NCBI GenBank assembly: GCA_018241525.1
Contig: JAFEDR010000011.1
Coordinates: 496,001 to 560,000 of the forward strand
Reading direction: 5' to 3'
DNA: 64,000 bases
Source: Pseudomonadota bacterium
Lineage (GTDB): Bacteria > Pseudomonadota > Gammaproteobacteria > Steroidobacterales > Steroidobacteraceae
Of the stretch, positions 1 to 9,647 are shown in pieces. Numbering within the stretch: the stretch's first letter is position 1; each line of letters begins with the position of its first letter. Under the pieces are notes generated by a model, which was not told the origin of the DNA, made no database searches, and saw only the letters and a program-made list of their open reading frames with translations. Position numbers and translations under genes: made by a program.

Positions 1-1
1 C

Positions 2-1267
2 CTGCACCGCGTGCTGCGCCGCCGGCTCGAGGCCGAGCCCCGCCTCTGCGCGCTCTACGACACGCTCGAGCAGCCGCTGCAGCCGGTGCTGCAGCGCATG
101 GAGCGCCGCGGCGTGCTGGTGGATCCGGCGTTCCTGCGCGGCCTCAGCAGCGAGTTCACGCGCCGTCTCGGCGAGCTCGAGCGCGCCGCGCACGAGGCGG
201 CCGGCGCGCCGTTCAACCTCGAGTCGCCGAAGCAGCTGCAGCAGATCCTGTTCGAGCGGCTCGCGATCCCGGTCGTGCGTCGCACCCCCACCGGCCAGCC
301 CTCGACCGCGGAGGACGTGCTCGAGGAGCTCGCCGCCGAGCACGCGCTGCCGCGGCTGATCCTCGACTTCCGCGGCATCGCCAAGCTGAAGAGCACCTAC
401 ACCGACACGCTCGCCGCGCAGGTGAACCCGCGCACCGGCCGCATCCACACCTCGTATCACCAGGCAGTGGCGGCGACCGGACGGCTGTCCTCGACCGACC
501 CGAACCTGCAGAACATCCCGATCCGGACCCCGGAAGGCCGGCGCATCCGCCAGGCGTTCATCGCACCGCCGGGCCGCGTGCTGCTGGCCGCCGACTACTC
601 GCAGATCGAGCTGCGGATCATGGCCCACCTGTCGGGTGACGCGGGGCTGCTGAAGGCCTTCGCCGAGGGCCGCGACGTGCACGAGGCGACCGCCGCCGAG
701 ATGTTCGGCATCGCGCCGGGCAGCGTCACCGCCGACCAGCGGCGCGCCGCCAAGGCGATCAACTTCGGGCTCATGTACGGCATGTCGGCGTTCGGCCTCG
801 CGGCGCGGCTCGACGTCGACCGCACCGCCGCCCAGGGCTACATCGAGCGCTACTTCGAGCGCTATCCCGGGGTGCGTCGCTACATGGAGGACACCCGCCG
901 CCGCGCCCGCGAGCAGGGCTACGTCGAGACGGTCGAGGGGCGGCGCCTGTACCTGCCGGAGATCCGTTCGCGCAACCGCCAGCAGCAGCAGTACGCCGAG
1001 CGCGCCGCGATCAACGCGCCGATGCAGGGCACGGCCGCGGACATCATCAAGCGCGCGATGATCGCGGTCGACGCCTGGCTCGAGGCGGCGGCGCCGGGCG
1101 CCGACCTCGTGATGCAGGTGCACGACGAGCTCGTGCTCGAAGTCGACGAGGGCGCGGTCGCGACCGTGCGCGAGCGGGTCACGTCGCTGATGTGCGACGC
1201 AGCGAAGCTCGCCGTGCCGCTCGAGGTCGGGGTCGGGGTCGGCCGCAACTGGGACGAGGCGCACTGA
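2..1267 (+). CDS. polA: DNA polymerase I, C-terminal polymerase domain (5' end outside window)
   Basis: This is the polymerase (Klenow) part of DNA polymerase I, which fills gaps and replaces RNA primers in replication and repair. The frame is open from the first bases, so the N-terminal 5' nuclease and 3'-5' exonuclease regions lie upstream of the window. All three family A motifs are visible: motif A ([16 protein letters not shown], with the catalytic Asp), motif B ([14 protein letters not shown], the O-helix with Arg, Lys and Tyr) and motif C ([11 protein letters not shown], with the second catalytic Asp). The protein ends shortly after motif C, as is normal for the family. It converges on engB, and a strong terminator follows 155 bases downstream. 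Identification is secure. Confidence 0.97.
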   Translation: MHRVLRRRLEAEPRLCALYDTLEQPLQPVLQRMERRGVLVDPAFLRGLSSEFTRRLGELERAAHEAAGAPFNLESPKQLQQILFERLAIPVVRRTPTGQPSTAEDVLEELAAEHALPRLILDFRGIAKLKSTYTDTLAAQVNPRTGRIHTSYHQAVAATGRLSSTDPNLQNIPIRTPEGRRIRQAFIAPPGRVLLAADYSQIELRIMAHLSGDAGLLKAFAEGRDVHEATAAEMFGIAPGSVTADQRRAAKAINFGLMYGMSAFGLAARLDVDRTAAQGYIERYFERYPGVRRYMEDTRRRAREQGYVETVEGRRLYLPEIRSRNRQQQQYAERAAINAPMQGTAADIIKRAMIAVDAWLEAAAPGADLVMQVHDELVLEVDEGAVATVRERVTSLMCDAAKLAVPLEVGVGVGRNWDEAH

Positions 1268-1397
1268 CGGCGCGCCGACGCGCCGTTGACTGATCTTTAC
1301 CGGCGGCGCCGAAACTTTCCGGGCGCGCCGCGGGTCTCACCCTATGAACGCCGCAAGGCGCTCCCCGCTACCCTCCCTGAGCGGGCCCCTACCCGGT

Positions 1398-2036
1398 TCA
1401 TCCCCATGCCGGGTTAGTCTGGCCCGGCGACGGTACCCCGTCGCCGGGTTCTTTTGCTGTCAGATAGCGGCGCAGCATCCGCCGCGCCTCGTCGACGCCC
1501 GTCTTCTGGGTGGCAGAGAAGAGCTGCGCGCTGACCCCGTCGCCGACCTCGCGCCGCACCCGCGCCAGCGTCGCGAGGCCTTCGCCGCGCGAGAGCTTGT
1601 CGGCCTTGGTCAGCAGCACGTGCGCACCCCGCCCGCAGGCGCGTGCGAAGGCGAGCATCTGCTCGTCCGCCTCCGACAGGCCGCGGCGCACGTCGGTCAC
1701 GAGGAACAGCGCCGCCAGCGACTCGCGCTCGCGGAAGTAGCGGTCCATCAGCCCGCGCCAGTGCTCGCGCACCGGCCGCGGCACCTGCGCGAAGCCATAG
1801 CCCGGCAGGTCGACCAGTCGTTGGTTCGCCGCGAGCTCGAAGAAGTTCACCAGCTGGGTCTGGCCCGGGGTCTTCGAGGTCTTGGCGAGTCCGTGGCGCT
1901 GCGTGATCGCGTTGATCGCGCTCGACTTGCCGCTGTTGGATCGGCCGGCGAAGGCCACCTCGCGGCCGATGTCCTGCACAAACTGCGACGGCTCGTGCGC
2001 CCCCTTCAGGTACCGGGCGTGGGGAAAAGCCGACAT
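1398..2036 (-). CDS. engB: Ribosome biogenesis GTP-binding protein EngB (YsxC/YihA)
   Basis: EngB is a small TrmE-Era-EngA-EngB-Septin family GTPase needed for assembly of the large ribosomal subunit. The 212-residue product is of normal length. It has the P-loop GRSNSGKSS, a Thr-rich switch I (KTSKTPGQTQ), the G3 motif DLPGYGFA typical of EngB, and the G4 motif TKADK. I chose the ATG at 2036 because the protein then begins with the usual short N-terminus before the G domain. The open frame extends upstream to 3134 but there it runs antisense to cytochrome c4 and dsbA. The last 20 or so residues are low complexity and overlap the polA terminator on the other strand. A position opposite polA is common in gammaproteobacteria. 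Confidence 0.95.
   Translation of the reverse strand: MSAFPHARYLKGAHEPSQFVQDIGREVAFAGRSNSGKSSAINAITQRHGLAKTSKTPGQTQLVNFFELAANQRLVDLPGYGFAQVPRPVREHWRGLMDRYFRERESLAALFLVTDVRRGLSEADEQMLAFARACGRGAHVLLTKADKLSRGEGLATLARVRREVGDGVSAQLFSATQKTGVDEARRMLRRYLTAKEPGDGVPSPGQTNPAWG
1423..1455 (+). terminator. Rho-independent terminator of polA, inside the 3' end of engB
   Basis: A perfect 11-bp GC-rich stem (1423-1433 with 1438-1448) and a 4-base loop are followed on the plus strand by TTCTTTT. This is a textbook intrinsic terminator for transcripts leaving polA. It lies within the last codons of the convergent engB frame, which stops at 1398. A smaller hairpin (ACCCGG 1391-1396 with CCGGGT 1409-1414) precedes it. 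The 130 bases between the polA and engB stops hold no gene. Confidence 0.85.
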
Positions 2037-2111
2037 CGTGTAGAATCCGGGGTTCGCCGAGGCCCGCGAGTCTAACAGGGCCGCGCGAATGCCCACGGGA
2101 GCAGCTGAGCC

Positions 2112-2759
2112 ATGAAGAGTCGGAAATTCGCGCTGTCGCTGGCCGCGCAGGTCCTGATCCTCGGTCTGGCGACCGCCCAGGCGGCCGACGCGCCGCTCAC
2201 CGGCAGTGCCGACGCCGGCGCCGCCAAGTCCGCGACCTGCGGTGCCTGCCACGGCGCGACCGGCAACAGCGTGAACCCGGAGTGGCCGAACCTCGCCGGG
2301 CAGCACCACGAATACATCGCGGAGCAGCTCGCGCTGCTCAAGGCCGGCGCGCGCGTCGCGCCGGTGATGGCGCCGATGGCGATGGCCTTGAGCCCCCAGG
2401 ACATGGCCGACCTCGCCGCGTATTTCGAGAAGCAGACGCTGACCGGCCTCGAGGCCGACCCCAAGCTGGTCGACGCCGGCCAAAAGCTCTATCGCGGCGG
2501 CGACGCCGCACGCGGCATTCCGGCGTGCCTCGCCTGCCACGGCCCGAACGGGCGCGGCAACGGCCCGGCGCGCTGGCCGCAGGTGCGCGCGCAGCAGCCG
2601 GCCTACGTGCTGGCGCAGCTCAAGAACTATGCCGCCGGCGCACGCTACGCGCCGACCGCGACCGCGCCGGCCGGCGCGGACATGATGGCCACCATCGCCA
2701 AGCGCCTGTCCGAAGACGACATGAAGGCGCTGACCGCCTACCTGCAAGGCCTGCGCTAG
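2112..2759 (+). CDS. Dihaem cytochrome c4
   Basis: This is a periplasmic dihaem c-type cytochrome of the c4 family, an electron carrier to terminal oxidases. The 215-residue protein has a signal peptide cut after TAQA (about residue 24). Two similar cytochrome domains follow, each with a haem-binding CxxCH: CGACH at residues 43-47 and CLACH at 139-143. Met-rich stretches after each (for example MAPMAMAL) can supply the axial Met. Two tandem class I domains of about 90 residues is the c4 pattern. The gene starts 75 bases from the divergent engB start, so promoters for both must lie in 2037-2111. The engB / c4 / dsbA order is seen in many gammaproteobacteria. Confidence 0.93.
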   Translation: MKSRKFALSLAAQVLILGLATAQAADAPLTGSADAGAAKSATCGACHGATGNSVNPEWPNLAGQHHEYIAEQLALLKAGARVAPVMAPMAMALSPQDMADLAAYFEKQTLTGLEADPKLVDAGQKLYRGGDAARGIPACLACHGPNGRGNGPARWPQVRAQQPAYVLAQLKNYAAGARYAPTATAPAGADMMATIAKRLSEDDMKALTAYLQGLR

Positions 2760-2850
2760 GGGCCGCACCGGCCCGCGGCCGAACTTCGGGCCGCCGGCAA
2801 CGCTCTTAATGAGGGATGCGCGGCCCCGCGCCGGATCGCAAGGAGACCCG

Positions 2851-3714
2851 ATGAAGACGCTGTCCCGCGGCCTCGCCGCTCTCCTTCTGGCCACCGTGGC
2901 CCTCGCCGGCTGCGGCCGCCACTCGGGCTCGGGCTCGCCGGCCCCGGCCGCGGGCAAGCCGGCCGACGTCGCCGCCGTCGCCGTCAAGCCGACGGCATCC
3001 CAGGGCGGCAGCGCCGAGCGCGCCGCGGGGATGACCGAGGAGAGCGAGGCGGCCGACCTGCCCTCGAGCCTGTCGCCGATCGCGACGGCCGCCGCCGCCT
3101 CGACGCCGCCGACCGCGGCACCGATCCCGAGCAAGTGGATCGACGGCCAGCACTACACGACGCTCGTGCCTGCGCAGCCCACCGCCGCGCCGGCCGGCAA
3201 GGTCGAGGTCGTCGAGGTGTTCTGGTACGGCTGCGGCCACTGCTTCCACCTCGACCCGGCGCTCGAGGACTGGCGCAAGAAGAACAAGGCGCCGTACGTG
3301 GAGTTCGTGCGCTCGCCGGTGATGTGGAATGACGTCACGCGCGCGCACGCGCGGCTCTTCTACACGCTGATGGCCCTCGGCAAGCTGGAGCAGCTGCACA
3401 CCGAGGTGTTCCGCGAGATCCACGTCAACAACAACTTCCTCGCCGCGCAGGATCCGGCCGAGACCGAGCGGCTGCAGCGCGCGTTCCTGAAGTCGAAGGG
3501 CGTCGCCGAGGCCGACTTCGACAAGTCCTACCGCTCGTTCTCCGTCGAGCAGTGGCTGCAGCGTGCCGAGCAGCTGACGCGCCGCTACAAGGTCACCGGC
3601 GTGCCCTTCATCGTCGTCAACGGCAAGTACACCGCCGACGTCGGCACCGCCGGCGGCGAGGCCCAGCTGCTGACGCTGATCGACGATCTCGCGGCGTCCG
3701 AACACAAGCGCTGA
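2851..3714 (+). CDS. dsbA: DsbA-family thiol:disulfide interchange lipoprotein
   Basis: This is a thioredoxin-fold periplasmic oxidoreductase of the DsbA family that introduces disulfide bonds into exported proteins. The ATG at 2851 was chosen over 2809 because it follows AAGGAGA and opens a proper signal sequence. That sequence ends in a lipobox, LAGC with Cys at residue 21, so the protein is probably a lipoprotein. An Ala/Pro/Ser-rich linker of about 70 residues separates it from the catalytic domain. The active site is WYGCGHC (Cys128 and Cys131), CGHC as in PDI rather than the CPHC of E. coli DsbA. The cis-proline segment TGVPFIVVNGKY is present. The long linker and lipid anchor suggest a membrane-tethered enzyme. 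A GC-rich hairpin follows the stop. Confidence 0.92.
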   Translation: MKTLSRGLAALLLATVALAGCGRHSGSGSPAPAAGKPADVAAVAVKPTASQGGSAERAAGMTEESEAADLPSSLSPIATAAAASTPPTAAPIPSKWIDGQHYTTLVPAQPTAAPAGKVEVVEVFWYGCGHCFHLDPALEDWRKKNKAPYVEFVRSPVMWNDVTRAHARLFYTLMALGKLEQLHTEVFREIHVNNNFLAAQDPAETERLQRAFLKSKGVAEADFDKSYRSFSVEQWLQRAEQLTRRYKVTGVPFIVVNGKYTADVGTAGGEAQLLTLIDDLAASEHKR

Positions 3715-3740
3715 CCGCGACCCGGCTGCCGCTGGCCCTG

Positions 3741-3772
3741 CCGCGCCCGCCCCGAGCGGGCGCGGTCGTCTC
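3741..3772 (+). terminator. Hairpin downstream of dsbA, probable terminator
   Basis: A perfect 10-bp stem (3741-3750 with 3756-3765) and a 5-base loop are followed by TCGTCTC. The T-tract is poor, so termination may be partial. It lies between dsbA and the MerR-controlled promoter. Confidence 0.55.
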
Positions 3773-3819
3773 AGCCCCCCGCGACAGGTCCGCGCCGGCC
3801 GCCGGCCGGACTGAAAGTC

Positions 3820-3851
3820 TTGACTCTGGACCTGACTCCAGGGTTTAGGCT
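3820..3851 (+). promoter_or_regulatory. MerR-type promoter and operator for the merR-copA unit
   Basis: A -35 hexamer TTGACT (3820-3825) and a -10 TAGGCT (3846-3851) are separated by 20 bp. This over-long spacer is the hallmark of promoters untwisted by MerR-family activators. The spacer holds an inverted repeat, CTGGA (3826-3830) and TCCAG (3837-3841). From memory, the layout is very close to that of the E. coli zntA promoter. Since it precedes merR itself, regulator and pump are probably co-transcribed and autoregulated. Confidence 0.85.
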
Positions 3852-3872
3852 GGAGGTCCTGGAGGTGGATCC

Positions 3873-4286
3873 ATGCACGCGATGCACATCGGGCGGCTGG
3901 CGGCCCAGGCGGAGGTGTCGGTGGACACCGTGCGCTACTACGAGCGTGCCGACCTGCTGCCGGCACCGGTCCGCTCGGCGTCGGGCTACCGGACCTACCC
4001 GCCCTCGGCCGTGGGGCGGTTGCGCTTCATCCGTCGCGCCAAGGACCTGGGATTTTCGCTTGAGGAGATCCGGGGCCTGCTCGCGGTCAGCGACGGCCGC
4101 GACGCGGACGTCGGCGCCATTCGTGGCATCGCCGCGCAGCGGCTCGCCGACCTCGACGCGCGCCTGGCCGAGCTCACCCGCCTGCGCGACGCGCTGCGCG
4201 GCCTCGTCGACGCCTGCCCCGGCCACGGTGACCCGCGCGACTGCCCGATCCTGAACGCCTTCGAGTCGGCCGGCGATGCACGCTGA
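3873..4286 (+). CDS. MerR-family metal-responsive transcriptional regulator (CueR/ZntR group)
   Basis: This is a 137-residue MerR activator. The N-terminal winged helix-turn-helix ([20 protein letters not shown]) binds the 20-bp-spaced promoter just upstream, and a dimerisation helix and C-terminal metal loop follow. The loop is [10 protein letters not shown] (Cys115 and Cys124), a CX8C spacing. The CPG...DCPI frame resembles CueR, but the spacing is that of ZntR and MerR. By my ungapped alignment the residue matching CueR Ser77 or ZntR Cys79 is Val80, so the bound metal is not obvious. GGAGG at 3861-3865 serves as ribosome binding site. The stop overlaps the copA start by 11 bases, implying coupled translation. 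Copper sensing is inferred mainly from the neighbour. Confidence 0.9.
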   Translation: MHAMHIGRLAAQAEVSVDTVRYYERADLLPAPVRSASGYRTYPPSAVGRLRFIRRAKDLGFSLEEIRGLLAVSDGRDADVGAIRGIAAQRLADLDARLAELTRLRDALRGLVDACPGHGDPRDCPILNAFESAGDAR

Positions 4287-6483
4287 GCCGGGCGCCCCGC
4301 ACGCCTGTTGCCACGGCGCGGCCGCGCCGGCAGCGGCCGTCGCCGCGCCGTCGGGGCCGATCGCCACCGCCGCGCCCGGCGGCTGGACCTGCCCGATGCA
4401 CCCCGAGATCGTGCGCGACGCGCCCGGCGACTGCCCGCGCTGCGGCATGGCGCTCGAGCCGGTGGTCGCGAGCGTCGCCGAGCCGGATCTCGCCCGCCCG
4501 GTGCGCCGGCGGTTCCTTCTAAGCGCGGCGCTCACGCTGCCGCTGGTCGCGCTCGCCATGGGCCCGCACCTCGCGGGTGGTCACGCGCCGGCCGTGGTCG
4601 AGGGCGCGGGCCCGTGGCTCGAGCTCGCGCTCGCGACGCTGGTGGTCGGCTTCGGCGGCGCGACGTTGTTCGCGCGCGGCTGGCGCTCGCTGGTGCCGTG
4701 GCGACCGAATATGTACACGCTGATCGCGCTCGGCACCGGCGTGGCCTGGGCGTACAGCGTGCTCGCAGTGCTGACGCCCGGACTCTTCCCGGACGGGTTC
4801 CGCGACGGCCACGGGCGCGTCGGACTCTATTTCGAGGCGGCGGCGGTGATCGTCACGCTGGTGCTGCTCGGCGAGTGGCTCGAGCTGCGCGCGCGGCAGC
4901 GCACCGGCGCGGCCATCCGGGCGCTGCTGGCGCTGGCGCCGCCGACGGCGCTGCGGCTCGAGCCGGACGGAGCGGAGCGCGAGGTGCCGCTCGAGGCGCT
5001 GCGGGTCGGGGATCGCCTGCGCGTCCGGCCGGGCGCCAAGGTGCCGGTCGACGGCACGGTCCTCGAGGGCGACTCGAGCGTCGACGAGTCGATGCTCACC
5101 GGTGAGCCGCTGCCGGTCGAGAAGCGCGCCGGCGACCGCGTGACCGGCGCGACGCTGAACCGCGCGGGCACCCTCGTGGTGCGCGCCGAGCGGGTCGGCC
5201 GCGACACGCTGCTCGCGCAGATCGTCGCGCTGGTCGGCGCCGCGCAGCGCTCGCGCGCGCCGGCGCAGCGCCTCGCCGACCGGGTCGCGGCGTGGTTCGT
5301 GCCGGCCGTGATCGCGGTGTCGTTCACGGCCTTCGCCGGCTGGGCGCTGGCGGGGCCTGCGCCGGCACTCGCGCATGCGCTGCTCGCCGCGGTCGCGGTG
5401 CTGATCGTCGCCTGTCCCTGCGCCCTCGGCCTCGCGACGCCGCTGTCGATCCTGGTGGCGACCGGCCGCGGCGCGCGGCTCGGGATCCTGTTTCGCGACG
5501 CCGCGGCCATCGAGGCGCTCGGCGCGATCGACACGCTGGTGCTCGACAAGACCGGCACCCTGACCGAGGGCCGGCCGCGGCTGGCGGCGGTCGAGCCGGC
5601 CGAGGGCACCGGCGACGCGCTGCTGGCGCTCGCCGCGAGCCTCGAGCACGCGAGCGAGCACCCGCTCGCGCGCGCCGTGGTCGAGGCCGCCCGCGAGCGC
5701 GCGCTCGTGCTGTCGCCGGTGGCCGCGTTCCGCAGCGAGGCGGGTCTCGGCGTCACCGGCTGCCTCGGCGAGCGGACGGTCGTCGTGGGCAACGAGGGCC
5801 TGCTCGCCGAGCGCGGCGCGACCGTGCCGGCGGCGGCGACGGCCCGGGCCGCGGAGCTGCGGCGCGGCGGGGCCGGCGTGCTGTTCGTCGCAGCGGACGG
5901 GCGCTACACGGGCCTGCTCGCGGTCGCCGACCGCGTCCGCGACGGCGCCGCCGACACGGTCGCGGCACTCCGTGCGCAGGGACTGCGGCTCGTGATGCTG
6001 ACCGGGGATCACGAGGGCACCGCGCGCGACGTCGCCGGCCGGCTCGGCATCACCGAGGTCGTGGCCGGCGTGCGGCCGGCGGAAAAGGCGGCCGTGATCG
6101 CGCGGCTGCGCGCCGAGGGCCGGCGCGTCGCCATGGCGGGGGACGGCAGCAACGATGCGCCCGCGCTCGCGGCCGCCGAGGTCGGCATCGCGATGGGCAG
6201 CGGCACGGACGTCGCGATCGAGAGCGCGCACGTGACGCTCGTGGGCGGCGACCTGCGCGGCATCCTGCGCGCGCGGCGCCTCTCGCTCGCGACCGTCGCG
6301 AACATCCGCCAGAACCTCGGCTTCGCGTTCGTCTACAACGCGCTCGGGGTGCCGCTCGCGGCCGGCGCGCTCTACCCGTGGACCGGCTGGATGCTGACAC
6401 CGGCGTTCGCGGCGGCGGCGATGTCGCTGAGTTCGGTGTCGGTGGTGCTGAACGCGCTGCGGCTGGCGCGCGCCGGTGACTAG
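4276..6483 (+). CDS. copA: Copper-exporting P1B-type ATPase CopA
   Basis: This P-type ATPase pumps Cu(I) or Ag(I) out of the cytoplasm. The 735-residue protein starts with a His/Cys-containing stretch and a heavy-metal-binding segment (TCPMHPEI...CPRCGM, residues 38-58) in place of the usual ferredoxin-like HMA domain. The TGEPLPVEK actuator loop, the transmembrane CPC (residues 380-382), the phosphorylation site DKTGT (Asp424), an HP motif in EHPLARAV and the hinge GDGSNDAP follow. The copper-specific residues of the last two helices are present: YN in FVYNALG and MSLSS. These support subgroup 1B-1 (copper/silver) rather than zinc. It is coupled to the upstream merR, and a likely outer-membrane protein follows 54 bases later. 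Confidence 0.95.
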   Translation: MHAEPGAPHACCHGAAAPAAAVAAPSGPIATAAPGGWTCPMHPEIVRDAPGDCPRCGMALEPVVASVAEPDLARPVRRRFLLSAALTLPLVALAMGPHLAGGHAPAVVEGAGPWLELALATLVVGFGGATLFARGWRSLVPWRPNMYTLIALGTGVAWAYSVLAVLTPGLFPDGFRDGHGRVGLYFEAAAVIVTLVLLGEWLELRARQRTGAAIRALLALAPPTALRLEPDGAEREVPLEALRVGDRLRVRPGAKVPVDGTVLEGDSSVDESMLTGEPLPVEKRAGDRVTGATLNRAGTLVVRAERVGRDTLLAQIVALVGAAQRSRAPAQRLADRVAAWFVPAVIAVSFTAFAGWALAGPAPALAHALLAAVAVLIVACPCALGLATPLSILVATGRGARLGILFRDAAAIEALGAIDTLVLDKTGTLTEGRPRLAAVEPAEGTGDALLALAASLEHASEHPLARAVVEAARERALVLSPVAAFRSEAGLGVTGCLGERTVVVGNEGLLAERGATVPAAATARAAELRRGGAGVLFVAADGRYTGLLAVADRVRDGAADTVAALRAQGLRLVMLTGDHEGTARDVAGRLGITEVVAGVRPAEKAAVIARLRAEGRRVAMAGDGSNDAPALAAAEVGIAMGSGTDVAIESAHVTLVGGDLRGILRARRLSLATVANIRQNLGFAFVYNALGVPLAAGALYPWTGWMLTPAFAAAAMSLSSVSVVLNALRLARAGD

Positions 6484-6537
6484 CTTTCGGGACGGGTCCA
6501 ACGGGCGCGGCGTGCCGCCGTCGGGAGACAGGTCGAG

Positions 6538-7836
6538 ATGAAGACGGCGGATCGGATCACCCGGCTGGCGCGGGCGCTCGCAGGCGCGCTCTCGCTTGCG
6601 ATGGCCGGGCTCGGCGGGGCGGCGAGCCTCGCCGACGAACGCGACGACGCGCCGCCGGCGGGCGGCGGTATGACGGGCGCCTACGGCACCTATCCTCTCA
6701 CCCGCGAGGCCTCCGGCACCTCTTGGCAGCCGGACGACTCGCTGCACGCCGGCCTGCACGCGATGACCGACGAGTGGATGCTGATGGGGCACGCGCGCCT
6801 CAACGGCGTCTATGACTGGCAGCAGGGTCCGCGCGGCGACGAGAAAGCGTTCGTCTCGGGCATGCTGATGGGCAGCGCTCGCCGCGGACTCGGGGAGGGC
6901 AACACGCTGCAGCTGCGCGCCATGCTGAGCCCGGATCCGCTGATGGGAAAGTCCGGACTGCCGCTGCTGCTCGGCAGCGGCGAGACCGCGGACGGCCGCA
7001 CCCCGCTCGTCGACCGTCAGCACCCGCACGACCTCGTGATGGAACTCTCGGTCAGCGACGCGCAGCAGCTCGGCGCTCGCGATGCGGTGTTCGTGTACGC
7101 GGGACTTCCCGGCGAGCCAGCCTTCGGCCCGCCGGCGTTCATGCACCGGCTCTCGATCGAGGACAGCCCGGAGCCACCGATCAGCCATCACTGGCTCGAC
7201 TCGACGCACATCACCTACGGCGTCGTGACCGCCGGCTGGGTGCACGCCGACTGGAAGCTCGAGGCGTCACGGTTCCGCGGCCGCGAGCCGGACCAGTTCC
7301 GCTACAACCTCGAGTCCGGCCGGCTCGACTCGACCGCGGCGCGGCTTTCCTGGAACCCGGCGCCCGCGTGGTCCTTGCAGGTGTCCTGGGCGGGCGTGAC
7401 CTCGCCGGAGCAACTCGCGCCGGACGAGAACCAGCGCAAGTGGTCGGCAAGCGCCATCTACACGCGGCCACTCGGCGCGGCCGGGTACTGGTCGACGACG
7501 GTCGCGCTCGGCCGCCGCAGCGCCGAGCACGGCTGGCTCGACGCCTACGTGCTCGAGAGCGCGCTGCACCCGGATCCGCGCTGGACGGTGTTCGCGCGCG
7601 CCGAGCGCGTCGCGAACAACGAGCTGCTGACCACGCCCGGCGAGTCGCACGGGCCGGCCTACACCGTCGGCAAGGTCTCGCTCGGCGCGGTGCGCGACTT
7701 CCCGATCACCGAGCACGTCGCGCTCGGCCTCGGCGCGCTGTATGCGCTCAACCGGCTGCCCGCCCCGCTCGCGGCGAGCTACGGCGGCACCACCCCGGCC
7801 GGGGCGATGGTGTTCGTGCGGCTCAAGGTCGAGTAG
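6538..7836 (+). CDS. Probable outer-membrane beta-barrel protein linked to copper efflux
   Basis: This is a 432-residue exported protein with no assigned function. A signal peptide (basic start, then LAGALSLAMAGLGGAASLA) precedes a mature chain rich in alternating hydrophobic and polar strands and aromatic residues. The chain ends in a strand closing FVRLKVE, as in outer-membrane barrels. Met and His residues cluster near the N-terminus of the mature protein (MTGAYGTYPLTRE, GLHAMTDEWMLMGHARLNG, RQHPHDLVMELS), which could bind copper. A GGGAGAC ribosome site precedes the ATG. I recall similar proteins of unknown role in copper-resistance clusters. The position behind copA, without a terminator between, suggests co-regulation by the MerR protein. 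Barrel and metal roles are inferences. Confidence 0.7.
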   Translation: MKTADRITRLARALAGALSLAMAGLGGAASLADERDDAPPAGGGMTGAYGTYPLTREASGTSWQPDDSLHAGLHAMTDEWMLMGHARLNGVYDWQQGPRGDEKAFVSGMLMGSARRGLGEGNTLQLRAMLSPDPLMGKSGLPLLLGSGETADGRTPLVDRQHPHDLVMELSVSDAQQLGARDAVFVYAGLPGEPAFGPPAFMHRLSIEDSPEPPISHHWLDSTHITYGVVTAGWVHADWKLEASRFRGREPDQFRYNLESGRLDSTAARLSWNPAPAWSLQVSWAGVTSPEQLAPDENQRKWSASAIYTRPLGAAGYWSTTVALGRRSAEHGWLDAYVLESALHPDPRWTVFARAERVANNELLTTPGESHGPAYTVGKVSLGAVRDFPITEHVALGLGALYALNRLPAPLAASYGGTTPAGAMVFVRLKVE

Positions 7837-7920
7837 CGCGGCGGCGCGCGACACGGGCCATCAGGCGCGCCGTGCCGGACCGAAGCGGTGCCGCTGCGAG
7901 CGGAAGGGACGGGAGGAAAG

Positions 7921-7997
<77 letters not shown>

Positions 7998-8115
7998 GCT
8001 GAGGGGGCGCGATTCTACCCGGCGGGCCCGCCGAGCGTCCAACGGCGGCCTTCTGGGGCCGGCCGGCAGCGGCTATACTTTGGGGCTACCCGTCGCACGA
8101 CACTGGGGATCGCGC

Positions 8116-9595
<1,480 letters not shown>

Positions 9596-9647
9596 AGGGC
9601 CCGGCGCGCCGCGCCGGGCGGATCCGAATCGTGACAGGGGAACCGAC

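Noticed and set aside
4519..7245. A 908-codon minus-strand open frame opposite copA
   Set aside because: Low-complexity Arg/Ala/His composition with no motif. copA on the plus strand has every catalytic motif.
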